From positions 1,426,001 through 1,490,000 of the forward strand of contig OY970336.1 in assembly GCA_963717455.1 (NCBI GenBank): DNA of 64,000 nucleotides, given 5' to 3'. This stretch comes from Bog-473 sp963717455 (GTDB taxonomy: Bacteria; Actinomycetota; Acidimicrobiia; Acidimicrobiales; RAAP-2). Positions 33,971 through 41,738 of this stretch are shown here, piece by piece. The notes under the pieces are model-generated. The model was not told where the DNA came from. It did no database searches and saw only the letters and a program-made list of their open reading frames with translations. Each line of letters starts with the position of its first letter. The first letter of the stretch is position 1. A program made the position numbers and the translations under genes.

Positions 33971-34996
33971 ATGGCCACGCTGTACTACGAATCCGACGCC
34001 GACCCCAGCTTGATCGCCGGCCGTAAGGTGGCCATCCTCGGCTACGGGTCGCAGGGGCACGCGCACGCGCTGAACCTGATGGAGTCGGGGGTAGACGTCC
34101 GGGTCGCCCTGCGTGAGGGCAGTTCCAGCCGGCGCAAGGCCGAGGAGGCGGGACTGCGCGTCACGTCGCTGGCCGACGCCGCCGCCGAGGCCGACGTGAT
34201 CATGATCCTGCTGCCCGACACCGAGCAGAAGGCCGCCTACGACGAGTTCGTGGCGCCCCACCTCAACGACGGCGACTGCCTGATGTTCGCCCACGGGTTC
34301 AACATCCGCTTCGAGCAGATCGTGCCGCCGCCCGGCGTCGACGTCACCATGGTGGCGCCCAAGGGTCCCGGTCACCTCGTGCGCCGGACGTACACCGAGG
34401 GTGGCGGCGTGCCGTCGCTCATCGCAGTCCACCAGGACGCCACGGGCAAGGCCCGCGAGCTCGCGCTGTCCTACGCCCACGCCATCGGTGCCACCCGCGC
34501 CGGGGTGCTGGACACCACCTTCGACGAGGAGACGGAGACCGACCTCTTCGGCGAGCAGGTCGTCCTGTGCGGCGGCCTGACGGCCCTCGTGACGGCCGGC
34601 TTCGAGACGCTCGTCGACGCCGGGTACCAGCCGGAGTCGGCCTATTTCGAGTGCCTGCACGAGCTCAAGCTCATCGTGGACCTGATGTACGAGCAGGGCA
34701 TCGCCGGGATGCGCTACTCCATCTCGGACACGGCGGAGTACGGCGACCTGACGCGGGGCCCCCGGCTCATCAACGACGCCGTCCGCGCCGAGATGCAGAG
34801 CATCCTCGACGAGATCCGCGATGGCTCCTTCGCCCAGGAGTGGATCGCCGAGAACAAGGCGGGGCGGCCCCGGTTCCAGCAGCTCCGCGACGAGGGGAAG
34901 GCCCACCAGATAGAGAAGGTCGGCCAGGAGCTGCGCGCCATGATGCCGTTCATCTCCGCCGGGAAGACCCGGGTGCAGGACGCCTCGGGCGGCTGA
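33971..34996 (+). CDS. ilvC: Ketol-acid reductoisomerase (class I, short form)
   Basis: 341 residues. Rossmann motif VAILGYGSQGHAHALNL; the following loop REGSSSRRKAEEAG suggests NADPH preference (Arg/Ser phosphate contacts). VAPKGPGHLVRRTYTEGGGVP and the knotted C-terminal domain with DLFGEQVVLCGG and SISDTAEYGDLTRGP carry the magnesium acids. It turns acetolactate or acetohydroxybutyrate into dihydroxy-acids. AAGAGAGAGAAG precedes the ATG. Third and last gene of the operon; an autoregulated gene starts 54 bases downstream with its own promoter. Confidence 0.97.
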   Translation: MATLYYESDADPSLIAGRKVAILGYGSQGHAHALNLMESGVDVRVALREGSSSRRKAEEAGLRVTSLADAAAEADVIMILLPDTEQKAAYDEFVAPHLNDGDCLMFAHGFNIRFEQIVPPPGVDVTMVAPKGPGHLVRRTYTEGGGVPSLIAVHQDATGKARELALSYAHAIGATRAGVLDTTFDEETETDLFGEQVVLCGGLTALVTAGFETLVDAGYQPESAYFECLHELKLIVDLMYEQGIAGMRYSISDTAEYGDLTRGPRLINDAVRAEMQSILDEIRDGSFAQEWIAENKAGRPRFQQLRDEGKAHQIEKVGQELRAMMPFISAGKTRVQDASGG

Positions 34997-35015
34997 CCAG
35001 GGGCTCTGCACCGAG

Positions 35016-35064
35016 TTGACGTGACATCATAGTGATGTCACAGTGACATCATGAAGATGTCACT
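35016..35064 (+). promoter_or_regulatory. Autoregulatory promoter of the RHH gene with two inverted repeats
   Basis: TTGACG (35016-35021), 17 bases, CACAGT (35039-35044), then six bases to the ATG at 35051. Two perfect inverted repeats sharing TGACATC cover it: TGACATCA-TAG-TGATGTCA (35022-35040) fills the spacer, and AGTGACATC-ATGAA-GATGTCACT (35042-35064) spans the -10 end, the transcription start and the first codons. Binding would shut both transcription and start access. Confidence 0.75.
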
Positions 35065-35506
35065 GGTGCTCGACGGGCTGACCTCGGACGTGGTGGCGGT
35101 CGGGGAGCTCGGTGACGACGCCGTGGCCGAGGCCGCCGAGCGGATCGCCGCCGTGGTGGCCCGGTCCGCCCCGGCCCGCATCCTCGAACTGTTGTCAGAC
35201 GCCGCCGCGGAGCTTTCGGGCGACCTGCCCGAGGGGCGGATCGAGGTCCGGGTCGCCGGCGACGACGTGGGCCTGGCCTACGTCGAGGACGTGCACGTCT
35301 CAGACGGCGATGGCGACGGCGACCTGGCGGCCCGCATCACCCTCCGCCTCGGCGAGAGCCTGAAGGCCCGGGTGGAGGAAGGCGCATCGAGCGAGGGCGT
35401 CTCGGTCAACACGTTCATCGTGCGCGCGCTCGAGCGCGGAACATCGGCACAGAGGAGCCTTTCCCGGCGAGGCGGGAACCGCCTACACGGGTACGGCACA
35501 ACGTGA
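35051..35506 (+). CDS. Ribbon-helix-helix (HicB-antitoxin-like) protein, probable autorepressor
   Basis: 151 residues. The C-terminal part ARITLRLGESLKARVEEGAS-EGVSVNTFIVRALERG has the strand-helix-helix outline of CopG/HicB-type RHH DNA-binding domains; the first 80 residues are acidic and alanine-rich, with no clear family. ATG 35051 sits inside an operator-like inverted repeat and seven bases after the -10, predicting a leaderless mRNA. The downstream DUF4097 gene begins within or just after its stop. Often annotated as an antitoxin, but no toxin-like gene is present; a repressor of its own small operon is the best reading. Confidence 0.75.
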   Translation: MKMSLVLDGLTSDVVAVGELGDDAVAEAAERIAAVVARSAPARILELLSDAAAELSGDLPEGRIEVRVAGDDVGLAYVEDVHVSDGDGDGDLAARITLRLGESLKARVEEGASSEGVSVNTFIVRALERGTSAQRSLSRRGGNRLHGYGTT

Positions 35507-35520
35507 AGGGACAGACGGAG

Positions 35521-36393
35521 ATGGAGAAGACATTCGAGACGCCGGGGGCCGTGCGGCTCTACGTGGAGAACGAGGTCGGCCTGGTCGCGATCACCGCGCG
35601 CGAGACGGACACCACGGTGGTCTCGCTCGAGCCCACCACGCCCGGAGCGGAGGAGCTCGTCGAGCACTCCGCCGTGGAGTGCCGACCTTCGGGCAGCCGC
35701 CACATCGTGGCCGTGAAGGTCCCCAGTCTGCGCGGGAGGCGCTTCATCCGTCGCCATGCGGTCACCGTGCGCGTCGAGGTGCCCAAGGGCAGCGACGTCA
35801 AGGTGCTCACGGGCTCGGGCGACGTCGAGATCACGGGGCTGATCAACGCGGCGGACCTCGCCTCGTCGAGCGGGGACATCTCCGCCGACGATGTGACGGC
35901 CGATGCCGTGGCCAAGACGGCCAGTGGCAGCATCACGATCGGGGCCGTCGGTGGTGACCTCCGGGTGCACACCGCGTCGGGGGACCTGCGCTGCTCCAGC
36001 GTGGCCGGCTCGGCCGTGTTCGCGACGGCGTCGGGTGATCTGGAGGTCGGCGCCGCGGCCGGCAAGGTGGAGGTCAAGGCGACCTCGGGCAATGTCCGCC
36101 TCGGCGAGCTGTCGCACGGGGCACGGATCGTCAACGTCTCCGGCGACGTGCGGGTCCTCGCGCTCGGTGAGGGCACCCTGCACGTCCGGTCCGTCTCGGG
36201 GAACGTCTCGGTGGGCGTCTCCGAAGGGGTGGACCTCCATGTCGACGTCGAGACGCTGTCGGGCTCGGTCCACTCGGACATCCCGCTCGACGACACCCCC
36301 CGCACCGGGCGCCGCGACGCCCAGGTCGACCTCAGCGTCCGCAGCGTGTCGGGCGACGTCGAGATCGCGAGGGCGCTCGAGCAGGTCGCCTGA
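35521..36393 (+). CDS. DUF4097 beta-repeat protein
   Basis: 290 residues from ATG 35521 (MEKTFETPGAVRLYVEN), which has AAGGGA ten bases upstream and matches family N-termini; GTG 35503, overlapping the upstream stop as GTGA, would add six residues. The body is a string of short strands with repeated SGD turns (TGSGDVEITG, SSSGDISADD, TASGDLRCSS, TASGDLEVG, NVSGDVRVL, SVSGDVEIA), predicted to wind into a right-handed beta solenoid. No signal peptide or membrane helix is visible. The function of DUF4097 is unknown; the tie to an autoregulated RHH gene suggests a regulated two-gene unit. Confidence 0.8.
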   Translation: MEKTFETPGAVRLYVENEVGLVAITARETDTTVVSLEPTTPGAEELVEHSAVECRPSGSRHIVAVKVPSLRGRRFIRRHAVTVRVEVPKGSDVKVLTGSGDVEITGLINAADLASSSGDISADDVTADAVAKTASGSITIGAVGGDLRVHTASGDLRCSSVAGSAVFATASGDLEVGAAAGKVEVKATSGNVRLGELSHGARIVNVSGDVRVLALGEGTLHVRSVSGNVSVGVSEGVDLHVDVETLSGSVHSDIPLDDTPRTGRRDAQVDLSVRSVSGDVEIARALEQVA

Positions 36394-36396
36394 CGA

Positions 36397-36795
36397 TCAG
36401 TCGCGGTCGTGGTGGCACACGGCCTCGAGCATGATCCCGAACGGGTCGAGCCAGAAGGTCGCGAAGTACGGCGGGGGATACTGCGGCCATTCCTGCGGGG
36501 GGTGCAGGACGGTGCTGCCCTCCCTCCTGACATGCAGATGCACCTCGCGCACGGCGGCACGGGTCGGAACGATGAAGGCCAGGTGCTGCAGCCCGGTGCG
36601 CTCCCGCGAGTAGGGCCCTTCATCGGTCGCCCGGTACAAGAAGAGGTCGGCGCCGCGCCGACCCTCGGCCGGCATGAACGCGATCGCGTCCTCGGCGCTC
36701 AGGAACGGCTCGTGGCCGAGGAGGGGCATGAGCGGGCCGTAGTAGGCCGCTGCTCGCTCGAGGTCGGGGACGTTCACTCCCACATGTCCCAGCAC
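36397..36795 (-). CDS. VOC-fold (glyoxalase/bleomycin-resistance) protein
   Basis: 132 residues, a single pair of beta-alpha-beta-beta-beta modules: GHVGVNVPDLERAAAYYGPL and GLQHLAFIVPTRAAVREVH start the two halves and DPFGIMLEAVCH ends with the usual Glu. His, His and Glu suitable for a metal centre are present. Function (dioxygenase, lyase or resistance protein) is not predictable. GTG 36795 lies six bases after CAGAAT on the minus strand, with no Shine-Dalgarno, so a leaderless mRNA is likely. Convergent with the DUF4097 gene, three bases between stops. Confidence 0.8.
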   Translation of the reverse strand: MLGHVGVNVPDLERAAAYYGPLMPLLGHEPFLSAEDAIAFMPAEGRRGADLFLYRATDEGPYSRERTGLQHLAFIVPTRAAVREVHLHVRREGSTVLHPPQEWPQYPPPYFATFWLDPFGIMLEAVCHHDRD

Positions 36796-36875
36796 GTCGC
36801 CATTCTGACCGTGCCCGTCGGCCGGCGCAGCCGATGCGGCTCCCCGCTACATTCGAGACGTCGAAGGAGCGGCCC

Positions 36876-37553
36876 ATGCAGCAGACCCGTCTCGATGAAC
36901 CTGCCGAGTACGCCAAGCGGCGCGAGGAGCTGCGGGAGGCCGGGGTCGAGCTCATGCACCACCGCGAGAAGGTGGCATCGCTCCGGCGCCAACTCCCGCC
37001 CGGGACACCTGTCGAGGACTACGAGTTCCTCGAGGGCCCCCGGAGCCTGGCCGACGGGGACGACCCCGTGACCACCGTACGGCTGAGCGAGCTGTTCACG
37101 TCGCCGGAGCGGGCGCTCGTCGTCCAGCACGTGATGTACGGGAAGCTCCAGACGTCACCCTGCCCCATGTGCACCATGTGGATCGACGGCCTCAACGCTG
37201 TCGTGCGCCACATCGGCCGGAACGCCGATTTCGTGGTCGCGGCCGCCGCCGATCCGCCACGTCTGCGGGCGCATGCGCGCGACCGCGGCTGGGACGACGT
37301 TCGCCTGCTCAGTTGTGGCGACAGCACGTTCCAGTACGACCTGTGCGCCGAGGACGAGGCGGGCAACCAGGACTCGACGATCTCGGTCTTCATGCTCGAC
37401 GCCGACGGCTCGCCCCGCCACTTCTACACCTGCCATCCGAGAATGGCCGACGACGTCCCGGAGCGGGGCATCGACCTGCTCTCGCCGGTCTGGAACCTGC
37501 TCGACCTCACGCCGCACGGGCGCGGGGAGTGGTACGCGGGGCTGGACTACTGA
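36876..37553 (+). CDS. DUF899 thioredoxin-like protein
   Basis: 225 residues from ATG 36876 (AAGGAG eight bases upstream). The N-terminal EYAKRREELREAGVELMHHREKVASLRR-type helix and a core with SPCPMCTMWIDGLN (CxxC after a strand) and DSTISVFMLDADGSPRHFYT match DUF899 proteins, which adopt a thioredoxin fold and have no proven activity. A disulfide-linked role is possible. A cupin-like gene begins one base after its stop, so the two probably form an operon. Confidence 0.82.
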   Translation: MQQTRLDEPAEYAKRREELREAGVELMHHREKVASLRRQLPPGTPVEDYEFLEGPRSLADGDDPVTTVRLSELFTSPERALVVQHVMYGKLQTSPCPMCTMWIDGLNAVVRHIGRNADFVVAAAADPPRLRAHARDRGWDDVRLLSCGDSTFQYDLCAEDEAGNQDSTISVFMLDADGSPRHFYTCHPRMADDVPERGIDLLSPVWNLLDLTPHGRGEWYAGLDY

Positions 37554-37554
37554 C

Positions 37555-37863
37555 GTGCCGTTCGCCCGGCCCTCCGACATGCTGCCGGCAGAGCCCCTCC
37601 CCGGGTGGAGCGGCCGGTTCCTCCATTCCGCGACCATGACGTACGACATCGCGGCCGCCGCCACGCCGCTGCACGAGCACCAGCAGGAGCAGGACGCGGT
37701 GTGGCACATCGTCGACGGCGAGGAACAGGTGCCCGGCGAGGGCTGCATCGCCGTCGTGCCGCCCGACATCTCGCATTGGGTCCGCCCGCTCGGGGCCTGC
37801 CGGGTCGTCGTCGCCGACTACCCGCGACGGCCCAACCTGCCGGGTCTGTCGCCGCCTCAGTAG
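37555..37863 (+). CDS. Small cupin-domain protein
   Basis: 102 residues, GTG 37555 one base after the DUF899 stop. Metal-site pattern PLHEHQQEQDAVWHIVDGEE supplies two His and a Glu as in cupin motif 1, and VVPPDISHWVRPLG supplies the His of motif 2. The distance between motifs is at the lower limit for cupins. Probably metal-binding; substrate unknown. A hydrophobic barrel and no signal peptide suggest a cytoplasmic protein. Confidence 0.72.
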   Translation: MPFARPSDMLPAEPLPGWSGRFLHSATMTYDIAAAATPLHEHQQEQDAVWHIVDGEEQVPGEGCIAVVPPDISHWVRPLGACRVVVADYPRRPNLPGLSPPQ

Positions 37864-37914
37864 TCCGCGGCGGGCGCGGCCAGATGGCACGAGGGCGCGG
37901 TCAGACTGTCGCCC

Positions 37915-39570
37915 GTGCGACGTCGACTGCCGGGGTTCGTCCTCGTAGTGCTCGTGACGGCGGTCGCACCGGGGACCGCCGCGGGCGCGACCGCCTCGGC
38001 CCTCCCGACCCTGCGGTCACCCATCCTCACCGGCGCCGACACGGCGGCGGTCTCGGGCCCGATCGCTGCTCCGGGTGGTCCGTACCTCTACGACCGCGAG
38101 GGGCGCATCGTCTTCTTCCACGGTGTCAATGCCGTCTACAAACACGCCCCCTACGAGCTCTTTCCCGCGCCCGGGAAGCCGTGGAACTTCTCCGCGGCCG
38201 ATGCCTCGCTGATGGCACGTCTCGGGTTCAACGTGGTCCGTCTGGGGATGACCTGGAGCGGCCTGGAGCCAGGGACCGCCCCCGCCAACGATCCGGCCAT
38301 CTGCGGCCGCGGGACGCCCGCGAATCCGCACCAGTTCAACGGGGCCATCTTCGACCGGTACGTGGCACGGTTGCGGACGACCGTGAACCTGCTGGGGAGG
38401 TTCCACATCTACACGATCCTGGATATGCACCAGGACGTCTTCAACCAGATGTTCGACGGCGAGGGTGCCCCCGCCTGGGCCGTGTGCACGAACGGCGTGC
38501 GGAGCGTGGACGTGCCGGGCCGCTGGTCTCTCGAGTACACCACCAAGGCCGCGGGCATTGCCTTTCACCACTTCTGGGCGAACAATGTCCGAGGCGACCT
38601 GCAAGCTGAGTACGACCGCGTGTGGGGAGACGTGGCGCGCTCTTTTCGGGGCAACCCATGGATCCTGGGCTACGACCCGTTCAACGAACCCTTCTCGACG
38701 TCGTTGATCCGTTTTGGGGACGAGCATTTCGATGCCCAGCTCGAATGCTTCTACACCGGCACGGCCCACGTCGGCTCCGCACTGCACGGTGCGCCCCCGC
38801 TGCACTGCCCGCAGGCCGACCCCGCCAACGGCGTCGTGCCGACGATCCAGGCGAACGATCCTGCCCATCTGATCTTCGACGAGCCCGACAACTACGCGAA
38901 CCGTGGGCTCCCGACCTATCTGGGGCCGATGAACCTGGGTCGTCTCGTCTTCAACGTCCACCTCTACTGCAGCGCCCGCAGTCCGGTGACGGGCAACCCG
39001 ACGGACATCACGGCCTGCGCGCGCCAGGAGACACGCTCGCTCAGGAGGCGGGCAGAGGACCGCAGCGAGATGGCGTCGGATCTCCAGCCCGGCGGACCGG
39101 CGTGGTTGGTCAGTGAGTTCGGCGCGTCCAGCAGCCCCGTTCTCCTGTCGAGCATCACGGCGAACATGGATGCGCAGCAGGTGGGGTGGGCCTACTGGGC
39201 CTGGAAGTACTACGGCGATCCCACCGGCAGCGCGGCAGAGTCGCTCGTGATGGCCGACGGGCGGCTGCGCTCGACGGCGCGCGTGCTGAGCCGGACGTAC
39301 CCCGAGGCGATCGCCGGTGAGCCGGTCTCATTCGACTTCTCGCCGTCGAGCGGTGAGTTCCACCTGCTCTACGTGCCGAACCACCGCATCCACGCACCGA
39401 CGGTCATCGTCGTTCCCACGGAGATCCACTACCGCCACGGCTACTGCGTCCGAACGTCGGGCGCGACACAGATCTCCCAACCTGACAGCAACCTGCTCCA
39501 GGTTCGCAACGACAAGACCGGTCATCGGGTCACCGTCGTCGTCACACCCGGCCGTTGCGCAAACCGGTAG
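37915..39570 (+). CDS. Secreted GH5 glycoside hydrolase (endoglycoceramidase-like)
   Basis: 551 residues. A signal peptide (MRRRLPGFVLVVLVTAVAPG, then AGA) starts the protein. The TIM-barrel shows FFHGVNAVYKHAPY, GFNVVRLGMTWSGLEP and ILDMHQDVFNQ; the acid/base is Glu 258 in GYDPFNEPF and the nucleophile Glu 401 in WLVSEFGAS, with WAYWAWKYYG on the final strand. This arrangement is typical of the endoglycoceramidase branch of GH5, which cleaves the glycan-lipid bond of glycosphingolipids or related glycolipids. A C-terminal beta domain follows. CAGACT ends seven bases before the GTG start, again leaderless-like. Confidence 0.85.
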   Translation: MRRRLPGFVLVVLVTAVAPGTAAGATASALPTLRSPILTGADTAAVSGPIAAPGGPYLYDREGRIVFFHGVNAVYKHAPYELFPAPGKPWNFSAADASLMARLGFNVVRLGMTWSGLEPGTAPANDPAICGRGTPANPHQFNGAIFDRYVARLRTTVNLLGRFHIYTILDMHQDVFNQMFDGEGAPAWAVCTNGVRSVDVPGRWSLEYTTKAAGIAFHHFWANNVRGDLQAEYDRVWGDVARSFRGNPWILGYDPFNEPFSTSLIRFGDEHFDAQLECFYTGTAHVGSALHGAPPLHCPQADPANGVVPTIQANDPAHLIFDEPDNYANRGLPTYLGPMNLGRLVFNVHLYCSARSPVTGNPTDITACARQETRSLRRRAEDRSEMASDLQPGGPAWLVSEFGASSSPVLLSSITANMDAQQVGWAYWAWKYYGDPTGSAAESLVMADGRLRSTARVLSRTYPEAIAGEPVSFDFSPSSGEFHLLYVPNHRIHAPTVIVVPTEIHYRHGYCVRTSGATQISQPDSNLLQVRNDKTGHRVTVVVTPGRCANR

Positions 39571-39587
39571 GACGTAGGGTGGCGCGC

Positions 39588-39848
39588 ATGTGCCGGAACA
39601 TCACCACACTCCGCGGGCTCGAGCCCGTTGCCACGCCAGAGGAGATCGAGGCGGCGGCCCGCCAGTACGTCCGCAAGGTCAGCGGCGTCCAGTCGACCTC
39701 CCCACAGACCGAGGACGCGTTCGAGCGCGCCGTCTCGGTGGTCACCGAGGCGACGACGCAGCTCTTGGCGACGCTCCCACCGCGGCGCCAGCCGCCGCCG
39801 ACCCTGCCGCCACTGCGGAGGATCGCCGCCAAGACGCCCAGCAGCTGA
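39588..39848 (+). CDS. DUF2277 family small protein
   Basis: 86 residues starting MCRNITTLRGLEPVATPEEI, the diagnostic opening of DUF2277, then ARQYVRKVSGVQS and a helix. A proline/arginine-rich tail replaces the usual end. Helical, cytoplasmic, unknown function. TAGGGT ends seven bases before the ATG and no Shine-Dalgarno is seen. Confidence 0.8.
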   Translation: MCRNITTLRGLEPVATPEEIEAAARQYVRKVSGVQSTSPQTEDAFERAVSVVTEATTQLLATLPPRRQPPPTLPPLRRIAAKTPSS

Positions 39849-39855
39849 ACATCCC

Positions 39856-39885
39856 TTGACAGTTATATAGCTATGGAGAAATACT
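39856..39885 (+). promoter_or_regulatory. Promoter and candidate operator of ArsR module 1
   Basis: TTGACA (39856-39861), 18 bases, AATACT (39880-39885), six bases to the GTG: a consensus-like promoter of a leaderless gene. The palindrome ATAGCTAT (39867-39874) sits in the spacer as a possible ArsR site. The stretch is much more AT-rich than the surrounding genes. Confidence 0.6.
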
Positions 39886-39891
39886 AGCTGC

Positions 39892-40221
39892 GTGACAGCC
39901 ACATTCGAGGTGCTGGCCGAGGAGAGCCGCCGCCGCATTCTCGACCTCCTGATGGAGGACGAGCGGCCCGTCGGTGAGCTCGTGGAGGCACTGTCGCTCA
40001 GCCAGCCCGCCGTCTCCAAGCACCTCAAGGTCCTGCGCGACGCAGGCCTCGTCGAGTCCCGCGCCGATGCGCAGCGCCGGATCTACCGGGTCAGCCCCGA
40101 GCCGCTCCGGGAGATCGACGAGTGGTTGGCGCCCTACCGTCGGCGCTGGTCCTCGCGCCTGAACGCACTCGAACGCCACCTCCAGATCATGGAGGGCAGC
40201 GGCGAGGAGCCGTGGGCGTGA
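39892..40221 (+). CDS. ArsR-family winged-helix regulator (module 1)
   Basis: 109 residues. EVLAEESRRRILDLLMEDERPVGELVEALSLSQPAVSKHLKVL is the HTH, with recognition helix QPAVSKHLKVL, and RRIYRVSPEPLREIDEWLAPYR the wing and dimer helix. No Cys pair for metal sensing is present, so this is the non-metal subgroup that pairs with SRPBCC proteins. Its stop overlaps the next start (GTGA). Likely represses its own operon through the palindrome upstream; ligand unknown. Confidence 0.9.
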   Translation: MTATFEVLAEESRRRILDLLMEDERPVGELVEALSLSQPAVSKHLKVLRDAGLVESRADAQRRIYRVSPEPLREIDEWLAPYRRRWSSRLNALERHLQIMEGSGEEPWA

Positions 40222-40778
40222 GCCCAGGGGAGATCGACGAGCTCGGCACCCTCGAGCGGGTCGGCGGGACGTCGGTCCTGTGCTTCCGGCGGCGCCTGGC
40301 ACACCCACGAGAGTTGCTGTGGCGCGCCCTGACCGAGGACGCGCACCTGGCGGAATGGTTCCCGACCACGATCGAGGGTGCACGAGCTGCGGGGGCGCCG
40401 CTCCACTTCACCTTCCGCGAGCCCGAGGGGGAGCCCTTCGACGGCGAGATGCTCGCCATCGAACCCCCCTCGCTCATGGAGCTGCGCTGGGCCGACGACA
40501 TCCTCCGTTTCGAGCTGGAGCCCGACGGCTCGGGATGCGTCCTCCACCTCACCGTCACGTTCCCCGAGCATGGGAAGGCGGCGCGCGATGCCGCCGGGTG
40601 GCACGTCTGTCTCGAACAGCTGGCCCGCGTCTGCGAGGGCACGGACGTGCCCTGGAAGCCAGCGGACCGCTGGCGGGTGGTCCACCGTGCCTATGTGGAG
40701 CGGCTCGGTCCCGAAGCATCCGCGATCGGACCGCCGGCGGAGTGGGAGCGGGCTCACGGCGAGAGTGGCGATCAATGA
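40218..40778 (+). CDS. SRPBCC (AHSA1-like) protein of module 1
   Basis: 186 residues from GTG 40218. RRLAHPRELLWRALTEDAHLAEWFPTTIEG opens the helix-grip fold, PPSLMELRWADDILRFELEPDG is the middle sheet and HVCLEQLARVCEGTDVPW the long C-terminal helix. SRPBCC proteins bind hydrophobic ligands; those paired with ArsR regulators may hold the inducer, but no case is settled by this sequence. Extra C-terminal residues (about 40) go beyond the standard domain. Confidence 0.82.
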   Translation: MSPGEIDELGTLERVGGTSVLCFRRRLAHPRELLWRALTEDAHLAEWFPTTIEGARAAGAPLHFTFREPEGEPFDGEMLAIEPPSLMELRWADDILRFELEPDGSGCVLHLTVTFPEHGKAARDAAGWHVCLEQLARVCEGTDVPWKPADRWRVVHRAYVERLGPEASAIGPPAEWERAHGESGDQ

Positions 40779-40865
40779 GCTGCGACGCATCCAGGAGTGC
40801 CGCCGAGAATCCAGTGTTCAGCATTTCGAGGTCCGCCCGTCGACCTGCGTAGGCTGACCGATCTC

Positions 40866-41738
40866 GTGAGCATGCAGGGCAAGGTCGTCGTGGTCACCGG
40901 TTCGAATACCGGCATCGGTCTCGAGACCGCCGTCGGCGTGGCGGCGCTCGAGGCGACCACCGTTCTGGCTTGCCGCAACCGGGCCAAGGCCGAGGCGGCC
41001 GCCAAGGAGGTCACCCGGAGGACCTGGAACGACGACGTGCACCTGGTGTCGCTCGACCTCGCCGACCTGGTCTCGGTCCGGAAGGCGGCAGACGAGGTGC
41101 TGTCGCGCTGGGGCCGCCTCGACGTCCTCGTCAACAACGCCGGCGGGACGTGGTCGCAGCGTCAGGTGACGGCCCAGGGGATCGAGTACACCTTCGGGGT
41201 CAATCACCTCGGGCACTTCTACCTGACCAACCTGCTGCTCGACCGCCTGCGCGCCGGCGCCCCCTCGCGGGTCATCAACGTCACCTCGGTCGGGCACCAC
41301 GCCGCCTTCCACGGCATGCGCTTCGAGGACCTCCAGAGCGAGAAGGGCTACGAGGCGATGGAGGCCTACTGCCGCTCCAAGCTGGCCAACGTCCTCTTCA
41401 CGCGCCAGCTCGCCACGCGGCTCGAGGGCACCGGGGTTACCGCCAACGCCATGCACCCCGGCTGGGTCCGCAGCAGGTTCGGGATGGACGGAGACCTGTC
41501 GGGGATGATGGGATTCGGCATGCGAGCGATACGGCCCCTCCAGATCAACCCGCAGCGCGCCGCGAGGACCTCGGTGTTCCTGGCCACCAGCCCCGACGTG
41601 GCCACCAAGACCGGCATGTACTGGGTCCGCTCCAAGCCGGGCCACATGAGCCGGAATGCCCGCAACGACGAGGCCGCGGCGCGGCTGTGGGACGAGAGCG
41701 AACGGCTGCTCGCCTCGGTCGGTTTCGCGGTGCCCTGA
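40866..41738 (+). CDS. Short-chain dehydrogenase, retinol-dehydrogenase-like
   Basis: 290 residues from GTG 40866, or 288 from ATG 40872. GKVVVVTGSNTGIGLETAVG binds cofactor, ACRNRAKAEAA with Arg suggests NADP(H), then NNAGGTW, NVTSVGHH (catalytic Ser) and YCRSKLANVLF (Tyr and Lys). The SKLANVLF version of the active site is characteristic of the retinol/WW-domain oxidoreductase group, which reduces or oxidises lipophilic alcohols. No operon partner; ends against the ABC permease gene with no intervening base. Confidence 0.85.
   Translation: MSMQGKVVVVTGSNTGIGLETAVGVAALEATTVLACRNRAKAEAAAKEVTRRTWNDDVHLVSLDLADLVSVRKAADEVLSRWGRLDVLVNNAGGTWSQRQVTAQGIEYTFGVNHLGHFYLTNLLLDRLRAGAPSRVINVTSVGHHAAFHGMRFEDLQSEKGYEAMEAYCRSKLANVLFTRQLATRLEGTGVTANAMHPGWVRSRFGMDGDLSGMMGFGMRAIRPLQINPQRAARTSVFLATSPDVATKTGMYWVRSKPGHMSRNARNDEAAARLWDESERLLASVGFAVP

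Noticed and set aside
35051..36393. RHH-DUF4097 pair as a toxin-antitoxin system
   Set aside because: The RHH domain resembles antitoxins, but DUF4097 is a beta-solenoid and not a nuclease or kinase toxin, and the order gives no further support.
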